Of a stretch of DNA of 64,000 nucleotides, positions 11,201 through 24,075 are shown piece after piece; within the stretch, counting starts at the first letter, position 1; each line of letters opens with the position of its first letter. Under the pieces are notes generated by a model. It saw only the letters and a list, made by a program, of their open reading frames with translations. It ran no database searches and had not been told where the DNA came from. A program made the translations under genes and the position numbers. The DNA comes from Lanius collurio (taxonomy: Eukaryota > Chordata > Aves > Passeriformes > Laniidae): the NCBI GenBank assembly GCA_020086605.1, contig JACBWW010000047.1, positions 1,689,793 to 1,753,792 of the forward strand, written 5' to 3'.

Positions 11201-13877
11201 AACACAGGTTACATTGCATTGCTTTTAAATTCTCAGCTCTCTCCTAGCCCAGTCAGGCCTCTTTCACTGTGTAAAGGCCTTTATCACAGCCACACTTTTT
11301 AACAAATCAGTTTTCCACCAGCACGTCACAGTTCCCTTAGGATCCAAAAGGGGGTGTTTGGCTGAAGCTCAGACACAGCTTATTCTATTGTGTTTCATTC
11401 CACTCCACTGCAGACGTTTTCTTAGTAGGAGCTAACGAAAAGATTCCAGCTCTTAAGTTTTGGGAAGAAAGACTCCAAGTGATTTTGCATCTGATTCAAG
11501 CCTCTGCAGTTTCTAGGATTTTTTTCTCTTGATTTCAGACAGTTTTCCACTGAGTTTTCGATCTATTTCTAGAAAAAGCCAATAGATTGTGAATTATATT
11601 GTCCTCTATTGCTTCAGCACTAGAGACTTCCTGATAGAAGACAGATAGAAAAGGCCAAATGGTTAAATCACACAAACCTTTTGAGAGGAAGAGCTACAAA
11701 GTTGGTCATAAGCTTCTCGATTTTTGTTGTGTTTCAAATGTCATTGTGTTATTGCTATGGCTATTGTGTTTCCTATCAGAATGGCTTTTCATTTTAAATA
11801 TGTTATGGTTTAATTTATATTTCCTAGGATTCCCTATTTCTCTGAATATCCTTAGAACATGTAAAATGAAAGCTTTTACAGCTTTTCTCAAGAGACAGTG
11901 GTTCTCCACTCTCTAACAAGGGCTCTTTCCCTCACTGTGCTAGCTACTAAAGCTAAATAAATATTCAAAAAAACCAAGCAAAACATTTAAAGGGTTCTCC
12001 TTTTTTCCCCCTCTTAGATTATATGTAATTATTTTATTCATTTCACAATTATAGCCTTGCCTTTCAGTCTGGGTAAGAATTTTTTTTTAATATAAGGAAC
12101 AAAACCATATCTTTCTGCCTTCTTTATTTTAACATCTTGCCTTTTCACAGGCCAAGCCTTCTGTAAGGAGAATAAATATTGCCTGAACTATGGGGTTTTT
12201 CTCTCTTCTGTAGGGACCAGTTAAAAGTTATCTGTTTAAATATTTGGCTAAACCCCTAACCATATTTCTTGCCTCAGTTTAGTACAGTGACAAGAGAAAT
12301 CCAGTTGAAAGAGACCATCATAACTGTTCAGCTCTGCATCCCTCTTCCCCTGCTAATGTGAAGGGTATGACTCCCTGTGCAGCAAGGGGGACTACAAGCT
12401 TAGTGCTGAGCACTGCTGCTGTTCAAGTGATTCTGCCTTTTTCAAATAACAGTAATTGGATCCCCTATCCTCTATCATCAGGAGTTGCTATTGAGGTCCA
12501 GCTTTGATATTTCAAACATAAAGAGTTGATTCAGGTATTCCCTCTTCATGGTGATGTTTTAACTTTTATATTTTTCAAGTCCTGCACTGCCTAGTGTGTA
12601 ACTGAAGTTTCTTGTAGCATGTTAACTATTGTTCTCTCATGCTAGCTACACGTGGCAAGGCTCTGTGAGCTTGCTCTCCTAGGACACACAGATTGTCTTA
12701 GGCCCAAAATGTGTAAACTAACATCTTAAGAAGGGGGGAAATGGCATCATTTACTGAAGTTTTAATTGGAGAATTAACCCTGATATGCAAATGAAGTAAA
12801 CTTTAAAAAGTATTAAGAACTCATGACTTGGGGTCCATCTTGGGTGTAGCCTTTTAACTCCCCAGGGTGTACCTTGAAGGCCCTTCAAATAAACAGCTGC
12901 CTCTATTCCCTTACTCTTGTCTAGTCTCTGGTTTTAGGTGGCCATCTCAGGCATCAATGGTTTAACCCTTTCATCAGTTCTGTGCAGCCTCCAAACTAAG
13001 GATGCTGGTGCATCTTCAGGTAATCTGCCAGGCAGAAGAGAGCTCCACATATATGCTTTCTCAAGCAAACCCCACATCATCTTGGCATTAACTCTTTGTG
13101 TCTCCAGGAGATTACATCCAGAAGCTGGGATTGTGATATGACATATTTTAATGCAGAACCTCTGTGGTATGATCTCCAGTGTGATTAGCACAGCTCAGCC
13201 TTACTTGGAATGGATTATTCCTATTAGTTTCCAACTGATCTTGGAACACAAGTATTACATCTGATTTTAATGATACACAAGACTTCGTTGTTTCCAGTCA
13301 GCTAATGAAACAGTGGAACCTTCTCATGGCTTGCTGTAATTATACCAAAGGCTGTGTATTATCATGGAGAATGCTGACCTCTTCATGAAATGTAAAGTTA
13401 ATTGTCCAGCACTTGTGTGTTGATATTTTTGGAAATGTAAACTGAGGAGTGAAAAGAAATCAGTGCTACCCTGATGAAATGTGAACCTACCTGGCACAGA
13501 AGCTTTCACACACTATGCTGTGCCACAGCCTCTTGGTTACATTTAACTTTATGTTAACAGGAAAAGTCACTTTAAAATATGTTTTGTTCATGGAAGCCTC
13601 AAGCACATACACAAGTTAATCACATTTTAGAAGATCATGTTAAAGTACTTGTAAAAAACCAGAAGTGCATTATGAGGGAAAAAATTCGAGGTGGAGATGT
13701 TACCAAGGAATTTCTTGCTTTCAACAGCTTTTTCAAAGACTCTGGCAAGATGCTGTACTTTCAAAACTAAAAACCATTTCCATTGGGTGGCTTGCTTGCT
13801 CATTTCTGTGAAACAGCTTGGTGGAACCAGGACAGCTCTTATTGGACTAATGCTCTTCACACAAAAGCCACGACTCT

Positions 13878-13909
13878 AATTTGCATTAACTGTAATTGGC
13901 ATTAACTGT
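13878..13909. repeat. 16-base tandem duplication with one mismatch
   Basis: Two head-to-tail 16-base units (13878-13893 and 13894-13909) differ at one position. The first contains the exact octamer ATTTGCAT (13879-13886), a POU/Oct-type motif. The second has a G in place of the third T, which destroys the octamer. The octamer also occurs elsewhere in the window about as often as expected by chance, so regulatory meaning is weak. Confidence 0.8.
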
Positions 13910-16697
13910 TCCCTGCTTCGGCAGCCTCATCTGAGAAATTAAAAATCAAATCCACAATGTAGACTGAATTGCCCTTAATGGCCCCTCCACACCAGGGTTA
14001 AGGGTGTGCTGAGGGTAAGGAAATTTTTTTTTTGTTCAGGCAGGCAGAGAACTGCAATTTCTTCAGCTTTCCAGTCTGCAGAGAGATGCAGAGAGATGAA
14101 AGGTCACTGAGTGACAAAGAAAAGACAGAACACTATCAGATCCTCTTTGAAAACAACTGGGCATTTTAGTGGCAAACATTAGGAAATTTCTCTCTGCCAC
14201 TGAGCTGCAAGGAGGTCTTTGTCATATCAACCTGTGCCTTCTGGCATGTGTATACCTATTTTAAAATATCGTCTCTCTGTCAAAGTACCCACAGATGGAA
14301 AGGGCTGTTTAAGTACCAGCAAACTCTAGTACACGTTTTCTCAAAATTTAGAAATCTTATAATCCTTGGGGCAGGGTTGTGGGAATAGCAAGCATCATCC
14401 TGTGTAAAGTTACCCTGTTCCTGGTTACAAAGCAATACAAATTTGAAAGGGTTCACTCTCCACCTCTCTTTTCCCATTTCATTTTTTTTTGCTTGTGGGC
14501 AAATGTGCATGTGCAAGTCTTTTCCATATATTTAAAGACCCTCCCAAGGGTCCACAAATAAAAGGCTGATAAGCATTGACCTGTAATAAACCTCTTACTG
14601 ACAGAAAGAGCAGGAGTGAATGAAGCTGAACTGGGTGCACTGTGCCCCAAGTCTGCAGCTACGTCTTTTGTAGCTGCACTGGTGGCTGATAGGCACTGCT
14701 ACCAATGGTTTGCTTTATACAATAAGAATACTCTAACCATGCAGAGTATTTCAAAACCTCAGCAGCCTTCTTCTTCCTCCTAAACTGAGTTAGGAAGCAA
14801 GTACATAGGTTCCACAGCACCAAGGAGGCAGTACAAAACCATTCTGCCAAAAAAAAGTGACCTCCATATTAGCCTAATTCCACTGATTGCACATAGGCCC
14901 GAGGCCATGAAATCTTGACCCTAGATTTTGGAGAGTTTCCAATGAGAACAAACAGCCTGTACTCTCAGTTCTCTTTCCACCCAGATAAGCAGTTCTATAC
15001 TAGTATGTAGTAAGATTTTAACCACAGCCTCAGAACTATATCCTTTCCTTAAAAAAACCTACATTTTTCAACAGCACAGTAAAGAACTGCTCCTTCAAAC
15101 GAGTTAAGAGCATTAGCACATGGAAAATCCAAATGCTGTCACATACAAAAGGCAGAGGAAAGGTTCATGCACCTTGCATGAGAAGTTTGAATACATGGCT
15201 TTGCTCAGTCAGCTTATGCCTTCAGACCCGACATCAATCAAATACTATTTGTAAATACAGTATCAAGAGCTTCCCATCTTGCCTGCCCTGTATTTTCACA
15301 CAGAAAAATGTACATACTGACTCCCCAGCCACTAAGTCTAACTAATAATTTCAAATGCAAGCAAACCAGCTGTTGTCAACTGTTCATTTGTATGCCATGT
15401 CACTGAGGATCCCAAATCCAGAGATCACTGTTATGTTAGGCTTTGCACTGGTACAGAAGAAAGGCATAACCTGCTTCAAGGAATTTCAAGGATGTAGCTA
15501 AGCACTTTTAAAACTTCACAACCTCCCAGGCTAGCAACAAGCAAACAATTACTGATAAGCTAACAGTGGCAACCAGTATTTAAATCAGAAACCATAAGCT
15601 TCCATAGATATAACCCTGTGGCTATTTTTGAAGGTCAGTTAACCAACTCCTATTTAAATCATAATCACCAGTGCAACCCTATGTGCCAAGCTGGATACCC
15701 TTCCACTGCTGCCATCTTTCTCCTGCCCTGTCATTCCATTTGGAAATAAGAAGGGGAGTTGGTCTGGAATAGATCATGTCCCTCTACTATTGGAGTTTGG
15801 GGGTAAAACAGATAATTATGAAGGAATCAGCTTCATAATGTTACAGGGATCAAAGGACTACAGGCAGAAGAAGACTTGCAAATATTGTTGATCTATCAGC
15901 ATTTTGGAGTGCCCTCCTCACTGTTAAGTTCATAATTCCCCTTCCCCAGAACTGAGCACTATGAGGACTATTATGTGTCTGTAAATTAGTTAAAGTACTC
16001 CAGTAATTTCTGTCTTATATACTATATTCATTCTCTCTATCCACAAATGTGGTAGAAGTATTTTTTTTCAACTTTTCTATAGTCACATTTGTGCTAAGGT
16101 CTTCTATGGGAGAACATGAAATTTTCAAAGCAGAATTCTCTCACACTCTGAAGTCCCTAAAATATATCCCCAAACTAATAACTAGCTTATGACCTAGTCT
16201 TTCTTAAACCATGATTATTTTTCTTTTGGGATTAGGAACGCTTTTCCTCCTCTGACCTATTTTATGGTACTTGTTTTGTTGTTTTCTGATAAATACACTG
16301 TAGAAATAAAAACACAGATTTATAATAAAAGGACATACATTTAGTTCATAAAACTAGTACAAAAATGGCAAGCCTCCAATGATACCCTGCAGACACTTGT
16401 CTACAAAATTATGGGTATTTGGATGGAGCTTTCTGTGGCAGCAAAGCACAAAAACTGCCATCTCACTGTTGTTACAGAGCTTTTAACACACAAGACATCA
16501 TAAATAATAATGGCTGATACTCCTTGTCAGCAGTGTCAGACAAGAGTTTCTGCTTTTTACTTCCTGTGCTCATGTGGCTGTGAAGCTCAGCCTTTGCAAG
16601 GGTTATCTTCCTATGCAGGAAACAAAGCAACATAAGATTGCTGCACCTTTGGGGCTCACTTTTCTCTAGCCAGTTTGATATAGGGCACTACAAATTT

Positions 16698-16760
16698 AAT
16701 TAAAACATCTTAAATTAATTTCTGTCACTTTGTAATATAAAATGAATTAAAACATCTTAA
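16698..16760. repeat. Exact 16-base direct repeat, 47 bases apart
   Basis: The same 16 bases, beginning AATTAAAACATC, occur at 16698-16713 and 16745-16760. The intervening DNA is AT-rich. This may be a short local duplication or coincidence in low-complexity sequence. Confidence 0.75.
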
Positions 16761-16976
16761 GAAACCTTGCACCAGAAAACTGGTAAATTAATGAGTGGAA
16801 GAACAGTAGCATTTCAGTGTGAAGAAAGGATTCCAGTTGCATTATCTGGTAGTGCTGAGGATTGCAGGCAGTAAATCTTTTGAGATATGCTCTCTTTGCA
16901 TCTCTCAAAAGCCTGATCATTGTTTGTTCAAAGTTCTTTTTCTTGACTGATCAGTTCTACTCCCTGGCAAGGAGTG

Positions 16977-17070
16977 ACAGAATGGGTGAGGTTGGAAGGC
17001 ACCTCAGGATATCACCGAGTCCAACACTGCTTCTCAAAGCAAGGCCAACAGAGCAGGCTGCCTAGGATCC
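16977..17070 (-). mobile_element. CR1 LINE 3' fragment, reverse orientation
   Basis: The plus strand reads as the complement of a CR1 3' end: GTGAGGTTGGAAGGCACCTC near 16986, then the motif about the associated CCAACACTGCTTCTCAAAGC, ending near GCAGGCTGCCTAGGATCC. Only about 95 bases remain, so the copy is severely 5'-truncated. It has diverged from the consensus (for example GGCACC for GGGACC). Confidence 0.85.
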
Positions 17071-20000
17071 TTCCCTGAGACAGAAATACTACCTCTTCCT
17101 CTGTCACTAGAGTAAACTCCAGGACAAGAGAGGAAGAAAGACTTTGTAAGCCTTAACCTTTACCTAAGCTCTCTTTATGAATCTCTGAGGTGGGGAAGTG
17201 ACTGTTCTTTTCCACTCATTCTGCTGCAGGCCAATACTTAGATGTCCACTCCAAACACAGTGAGCACTATGATGATACAAACTGAGTCAAAGCTGTCAGC
17301 AAGAAATCAATAAACCTCCTTATGCTTAAGGTCATGAGAGACACAGAAGTCAAGTGGATAAAGCTGAGAACTCAGAAGCCTGTTGATTAGTGTTCTGTTC
17401 TCATTTCATATTGAGTTACTTCAAAAAATGTGCTGCACTGTAGAGTGTTTTGAGATCCTGTGGATAAAATGGTCCTCAGCCCCATTCAGACACACAGGAA
17501 TTCACAGCAGGTCATGAAGTGCTGTTAAAACTACCTTGCATGCCTGAAAACATGATGCCTCTGCCAATTTTTGAAACTGTGCTTATTATCAGATTATACA
17601 AAATTACATGCAGAGAAAATTACACTTCATTAGTTAATTCAGCATAAGTGATGCCAAACTGCTCAGGAAGATAATTCCTAAAGAATACCACAGTTGCTAT
17701 AATCCAAAAACCCAACCCAGCCCATCTTAAGCAACTATTAGAATAAACCCAGAAAAGTTATGTTTTCATCAATGTTGATACTTTTCATGTCCAATTAATT
17801 TGCTTGCATCTTATCTATTAGGCTGTTTCACCAAAGATGCATTACAACGTCAGAGATCCAAAATTTAATGATCCCTAAGAGAATCATAACTGACTGGTGA
17901 TATGCTCATGCAGCATCTGCTGATAGATGATCTACTTCAAAAGAAATGCTGTAACCAAAAATCTAGTACCAACATCTATAAACATGGAAGTTATCACTGA
18001 CAAAACAAACACCTGAGGAAATGAATAACAAGTGGAAACACTTAAAATGGCTACACTAATTTTTCATCAAACAATACTGGCTTCCTAAAACAATTTGTAA
18101 AGGACCTGTATTCCTCACATTTTCATTAAGCTAGACTCCTGGCTAATCTGTGTGCTAAGCAAGCAGTTGTAGGAAGAGTCTGATTAGGTCAAAGTAGGCT
18201 GGCTAGATCTTTTTTTCCCCTCTAGTTTTTAGTTATTTCCTTGAGTACTAAAGAAAGCACAGCAGCTGCTCTTGAAAGAAAGATTCAGAGGCCTTTTGAC
18301 TGTAAGTGGATTTTCAAGAGAAAGAGAAGTTTGACCTTTTTTTGAGGACAAAAAAAAAATGAAGAGGCTGATTTTAGAATTCAAGTCAGCAGCCTAAGGA
18401 ATATGCAGTGATAGGTATTGAACAGTAAACTGATTACATTTCATAAGCTGGAAAGTGCTTCCATGTGAATTCCTCCTGCTTTCTCATGAATGGGAGAGAT
18501 GGAAAGCTACTTCCAAATTTCATCTAACCTGTCAGCTGTTCTAAACATGCTTATGCACAACCTAAAGTGGAGCTTACAAAACAATTTTGAAAATTATTAA
18601 CTTCCTGCCTCCTGCAAAATGTAGCTGAGTGACAAGCAGGCAACTTTCCAAAGATCCTACTTTAACTGAGAATGTTCAAATTAAAAAATAGAATAATAAA
18701 AGTTCCCTCAGAATCATTTCTTCTGACAGGCACATCCAAATTGTGATACTAGTATAACCTTCATGCTGACAGAGAACAGGAGGCCAGAATATTGCATGTT
18801 TTTCATCAAAGAAGAGGATTAAATATTTCTCTATACTATGTGTAACAGTTAAATATAAATAAATATTTATAAAAGTTGTGAAACAAAAGTACATGAGATA
18901 CGTTTGTAAGGATCTCTGATAAAGAATTCATCTAAATAGAAATTAGATTATCCTTTTTTCACTATTTTATTTAGATTCATTTACACAGTACTAGCCTCCA
19001 CGATACTATCCACTATGTATACTAGCAATTATACAGCACATCTTCTCACGATAAAATGTTTTGAAAATAGAAGAAAATTTAATTTGTAAAATAAATAATC
19101 CATAAAGGTATGAAAAAAATCTGATAGACTGCTTGCTCCTTCGCTTTATAAGATTTTTTTTTCTGAGTAGATAGAATTTTCAGTGTCAAACAATAAGTAG
19201 CCTGGTTGGATAATCAGAGAACTGTCTTTACAGCAGCTATTTATATTTTTGAAAACTTTAAAAAGCTCATGTTATTTATCAGTTTTAGCCAAGAAATTGT
19301 AACATTTGGTTGCACTTAGAATAGGTAACTTCATCAGGTTAAGAGAGTCTGTTGTGATTATATCATCTCCAGGGTTCATCACACAAGTTCCTCATGCTAG
19401 AAAGTGTTTTGATATCCACATTTAACAAATACTCATCCATGGCTTATCATAAAGTTCAGTTGGAAGGTGGATACAATAGGTGAGGATATGCAGGCTTAAC
19501 CCCAACCCTAACCAATTTTAACTAATTGTTTAAAACAATGTGCACAGAAATGGGCTCATTTATTTAAAAGTTTGAGTAAGAAATTTCAGGTGACTAAGGT
19601 CTGATCCTGAAATAAAGTTCGTATTGGCACAGTGCATTCCCTTTCTTCAAGACTGGATTTGCAGCATATTTTCCAGGGACTGCAGCACAGAAAAAGGAAG
19701 TAGGAATGCAATGGCTGGACTAAAATGAAGCCATTACTATTACTATCCTATGAACAAGACAGCTTATTTTACTTTAATAATGACACAAATAGTGTGCTTG
19801 AATATTGTGCATTTCTGTAATTAATTACTGACAACATATTATAGAATTCTGTAGCTGCAAAAGGTTGCTGTGAATTACTGCTTATAAAAACAGCACAGTG
19901 TGTGAAGCAAAAGGTGAAATGACAACATGGCAACCACAAGGACATCACATTTTGAAGGCCAATTCATAGAGATGCTCACTATTGTGAGGATGTCCCTCCC

Positions 20001-21156
20001 CACAGTTAGTACAATGCCCAATGCCAAGAAGTCACAGGATTAAGTTAGGCAGGGTCAGTGGAACAACCAGTGATGAAAGGCAATAAAAATGAGTGCAAAA
20101 ATTGCTGAAAATTGGCATGTCACTCATAAAATCCCACTCTTGCAAAAGCTTCTCTTAGCCTAGGCAATTTTCTCTCCTTCAAAGGTAGAGAAAAAAACCC
20201 CACTTGTGGCAATCATAAGACCATACAGAAACACCAAGTATTTCCAAGTGAGTTAGGCAGACAAGTGTTATCCCAGCAGTATACGGGAAGAGGAAGAAAT
20301 TATATATCTTGCCAGACCTTCTCAAAGCAAGATAAACCAAATGGCTATCACTAGAAGATCTCTTTAGAGGGTTTGATAGAGTGTCATTGCAGAAACAGAA
20401 GAGTTCAGGCCTGATAGAACAACAGGTAGGATGCTAAAAGCAGTGGGGTGGTTTTCATTCAAGCAGTGTGAAGGGGAGGGGGAGAAAGAGAAATGGGGTT
20501 TGCACTTTGCCACGACCTGAAGTGCCAGGCACCAGTGGTCTAAGCTGAGGGAGTGAGTTCTGAGCCAGGAAATACCTTGAGTAACCTGCCTAATAGAAGT
20601 TGTCTGTTAACTACTCCTTGTTGTTTACAGCAGGTAGGCTCCAGTGACATGTTAGGAGATTCCAATCACAGCACAACAAATGCCTCAAGCAGTGGTTGCA
20701 GGTTCATCCCTTACCACCCTCCTGCACTGTCTTTCGTTGCATACCATTAGGGAGGTGCTCCCGTAAGGACAAACCAAAGGCTGACTTTTAAAATTTAATC
20801 CATAGTTTAAACTATACTGCTTTCTGATATTATTTTTTCCATCTCCTTTCTCATAGTACCTTTAAAAGATTTGTAGGCTTGTCTCCTGAACACACTTAAT
20901 TGTTGCCTAGAAAGTTTATTACATAGTTGTTAACTTTCAGTGTTTCTAGTAGTCAGTTGGAATTTAATTATAGCAACTCTCCAAATAAATCTGATTCCAC
21001 AGATTAAATAGCAGCTACTCTTAAGTAAATAACATCTGAATATCCTCCCCCTTTCTCTGCCATACATAAGAATTACGTGGAATGGCAAAACATGCCATTT
21101 CCTAACTGTTTGGTCTCACTAGATATTGCTCTAGCAGTCATTTGTTTTAGTAAAAC
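17071..21156. other. Unique AT-rich non-coding stretch
   Basis: I see no gene. The region holds a small telomere-like motif (19496-19513) and a plus-strand acceptor-like site, TTGTTGTTTACAG at about 20619-20631, closely followed by CAG|GTAGGC. The overlapping 65-codon frame (20553-20750) has no domain. Confidence 0.45.
19496..19513 (+). repeat. Short telomere-like motif
   Basis: TTAACCCCAACCCTAACC resembles about three units of the vertebrate telomere complement (CCCTAA), with one variant unit. It is too short to be a real interstitial telomeric array. It may be a repair scar or chance. Confidence 0.4.
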
Positions 21157-21252
21157 CCTAGAATCGTTTGGGTTGGAAAGGACTTCAGGAGGTCTCTAGT
21201 CCAAGCTCCTGCTCAAAGTAGGCCTAGATGTGAAGTCAGATCTAGCTGGGGT
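21157..21252 (-). mobile_element. CR1 LINE 3' fragment, reverse orientation
   Basis: The plus strand shows the complement of a CR1 tail: CTAGAATCGTTTGGGTTGGA, then GGTCTCTAGTCCAAGCTCCT and CTCAAAGTAGG, ending around TCAGATCTAGCTGGGGTA. The 3' end matches the CR1 subfamily whose tail reads AGAATC..TTGGGTTGGAA. About 96 bases survive. Confidence 0.85.
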
Positions 21253-23994
21253 AGATACACAATCACCCATTTTTAAAATCATGATGCCTGGAGCCTTGAC
21301 ACGGGACAGGACCAGGGTGATTGGTGGCTGATGGCAGCGAGCTTTGTGCCTTTAAGCAGAGTGGGAGTTCTAATTCTGACCAGCATGGACTAAGGAAACT
21401 GGTGTTACAGAACGATCATTTGGGGTTAACGTAGGATATTTGGAACATCTGAAACCTGTTATTTTTCCTAGCTGAGGTTTATCTCGAAGCTTCATAAACT
21501 TTCCATTTTAAATTACAGAGCTTCCTTTTTTAACTATAATAAACTTTTATCTTAAAATGGTGTGTGCCTTTTAATCATTGCAAAGTATTTACTTTAATTA
21601 GGTTTTAAAAACCCTGCAGAAGACAGCACTGTTCTTAATTTTGGCTGTGAGTGTTTGCTCTGCATTCAGCTAGCAGCAGCTCCTAATACCCCTGCTGAAC
21701 TTCAGCCAAACAGAGCATTTGAGGCAAAGCAAGATGGCGTGAATTCAAAAAAGAATACTTGTTTTCATGAAAACATTGGTCCAGTTTCATGGCATTAGCT
21801 ATAATCCACTGGTTTAGCAGAAGAAAAGAGTTGTCATCTTTCCTTCTCTATAGACATGCAGCATGTGGCATTCTTAGAGTGTCAATGTTTTCCTTGGTTT
21901 TCCCATACATCATTAAAGATTTGAAATTCAGAAATCCTGAGCATCCCCAACCTAGCAAAAACCCCTGAGAGCTGCAAAAACCCCTTAGCAAACCTGGGCC
22001 AAATGATATGTCTTACCAGAAGGAAAAAAAAATAAATTGTGGGGGAAATAATAATAGAAAAAGATTCTTATCTAGGATTGCTGGAACTTTCTGCCTGAGG
22101 TTATACCTGAGACTACAACAGCAGCAAAAAGAAGACAACTAAGATTTAAACTGAAGTTATCAGTTAAAGTTACAGGTAATTGAGCAGCTCAAAGCAAGCA
22201 CTATCCCACATCAAAAACCAAGATGCCTTCTTTCTCTGGCATTTTAAATTAAGGTAGTTAACCTGGCTGAGCCAGTCTGAGTTAGCATAGGCTACAGCAA
22301 ATTTTACAAGCCTTTTCTATCCAAGCACTCACAATAGTTCTGCCCCTTTTCTGGTGTGGGGTCCTGCAAACAAGGCCTGAGACAGGAGAGAGACTATGGG
22401 TTGAGCTAATTTCTGTATCCCATTCTTACTGCTCTGAGGTTCTCATACTGGACTGACTGCTGGCCACAGCCAGAGGTACTGAGACCAGCATGAAGAGGTG
22501 TGGGATCAGCGTTCTCCTGTTTATTCTGAAGATACATTGGAGCAAAGAAAAACTATTACTGCTTTTTCTTTAGGATAATTTTCAGTGGGCCAGAATAATT
22601 GGAAAGCATTAACTCCCACAGAGCTGTTTTGTAAGGACTTTCTATTGGTCCAGGTGTACAAGCAGAAAGTGTCTCCATCTGCAGACATTCTCTGATATGA
22701 ACAAAAGAGAAAGTTGTTTCCTCCAGTTCTTTTGGGGAATATTGTAAGAAAGGATACCAACACAGTGAGAGCTATTGGCTCTTACTCTTCCCCCACTCAA
22801 TGCACCTGAAACTCCACAGGCTTTGAAAGGAGATTTCTTGTAAGCTGGGCTGAGGAACAGGGCTGTCCATGTTCACACACATGGATGAGCGAGTGCCTGT
22901 TTTGGCTGGGTTGTAGACCTTGGCCCTCAAAAAGAGAAAATGGGAATCAAAATACTTTAATTTAAGGACCAACTTAGTGTAAGGGTGACAGAGTAGTTCT
23001 ATTTCCCTGGAATGCTACTCCTTGAAAAATAAAGATGATTGTAATGTAGATTCCTGTGTTTTTAGATTGCCCTATATTCAATGGTATGTAAGATTTCTGC
23101 ATTAGCATTAGTCTCTTTTTTAGTTATGTCTTTGTTCTTGTCTGTGCTCTTAGATGTCAGTTCTGCACAGGAATAATGAGTCTAATAAACCTCACAGATA
23201 TATGCTTGCCTTGTGACATTTAACAATTCCAGAAAGGGAATCATATTATTTATTAATCTGGCCTCTAGTCCTAATTTAGTCTCAGAACAACAGACTGGTT
23301 TCCCACCTAAAAAGAGCTAATGCAGCCCTTAGGTGATATGACTTAAAGTAGACTTGTAACTGAAGGGCAAGAAACATCCAAATAATCACACATTCTGAAA
23401 ATGTCAACCTGACTTTTTTTCCAAATTTTGCTGAGCTGTGGCTAAACATGCTCTCATCATTTCCACTAGTGCAAAGCCTCAGTTTGCACTAGCCTAAGCA
23501 ATATAAGGACACACTGAATTTTATACATATAATTTTCTTCAGCGTGTCAGCATGGAACTACTGAGGCATCTTGCCAGTGCAAGACCCAAAATAAAGCTTC
23601 GTGCCACTAAGGTCATTGCAGACTTTTAAACAGATTCAAACTGATAAGTTGTAAAATCAATTAATGGGTTCTGGATACTTTTTATATTACATGGATGTGC
23701 AAACATCTGAAACTAAATATCTTACCAATAATATTTGTAAGAATCCCTTTACAAACTAGTGCAGCACATTGCTTTTGTCCACATAGAAAGCACAGACGAA
23801 GAATACTTTTTTGCCAAAGACTGGTAACTTCTAACTTAACTCAGATCAACAATGCAAAGCTTGAGACAATCATTGAAAGAATACTGCCATCATGTTTTCT
23901 TTTGTGTTTTTTTTTTCCTCAAAATTTAGAGCACCACTGAGTTAATCAACAGAAAGAAAACAAAGAGAAGATGCTGACAACAGAGTGGAAAAAG

Positions 23995-24075
23995 GTGAGA
24001 GGAGAGTGCTTTGGTTTTGTCCTATGCTTCTGAGGCTGAGAGAAGAATATTTTAGTTTTGTTCTATGCTTCTGAG
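23995..24075. repeat. 41-base tandem duplication, two copies
   Basis: Unit 1 (23995-24035) and unit 2 (24036-24075) align over their length. The 24-base right halves (24011-24034 and 24052-24075) differ at only two positions, while the purine-rich left halves have diverged more. It looks like a local slippage or repair duplication, not a dispersed repeat. Confidence 0.8.

Larger units (their letters stand above)
6264..16976. other. About 10.7 kb of unique AT-rich DNA without a convincing gene
   Basis: I found no CR1, LTR, RNA gene or supported exon. Isolated acceptor-like tracts occur, for example a pyrimidine-rich run ending in CAG at 7105-7107 on the plus strand. The following frame (7018-7368, 116 codons) has no good donor and no domain. 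Simple sequence includes a 14-base T run (8192-8205) and an eight-base G run (9009-9016). Local direct repeats are listed separately. The many 60-105-codon frames here overlap on both strands and are most likely chance. Confidence 0.45.

Noticed and set aside
20470..20500. G-rich stretch as a second G-quadruplex.
   Set aside because: Only three G runs lie within the permitted loop lengths, and the last loop is too long.
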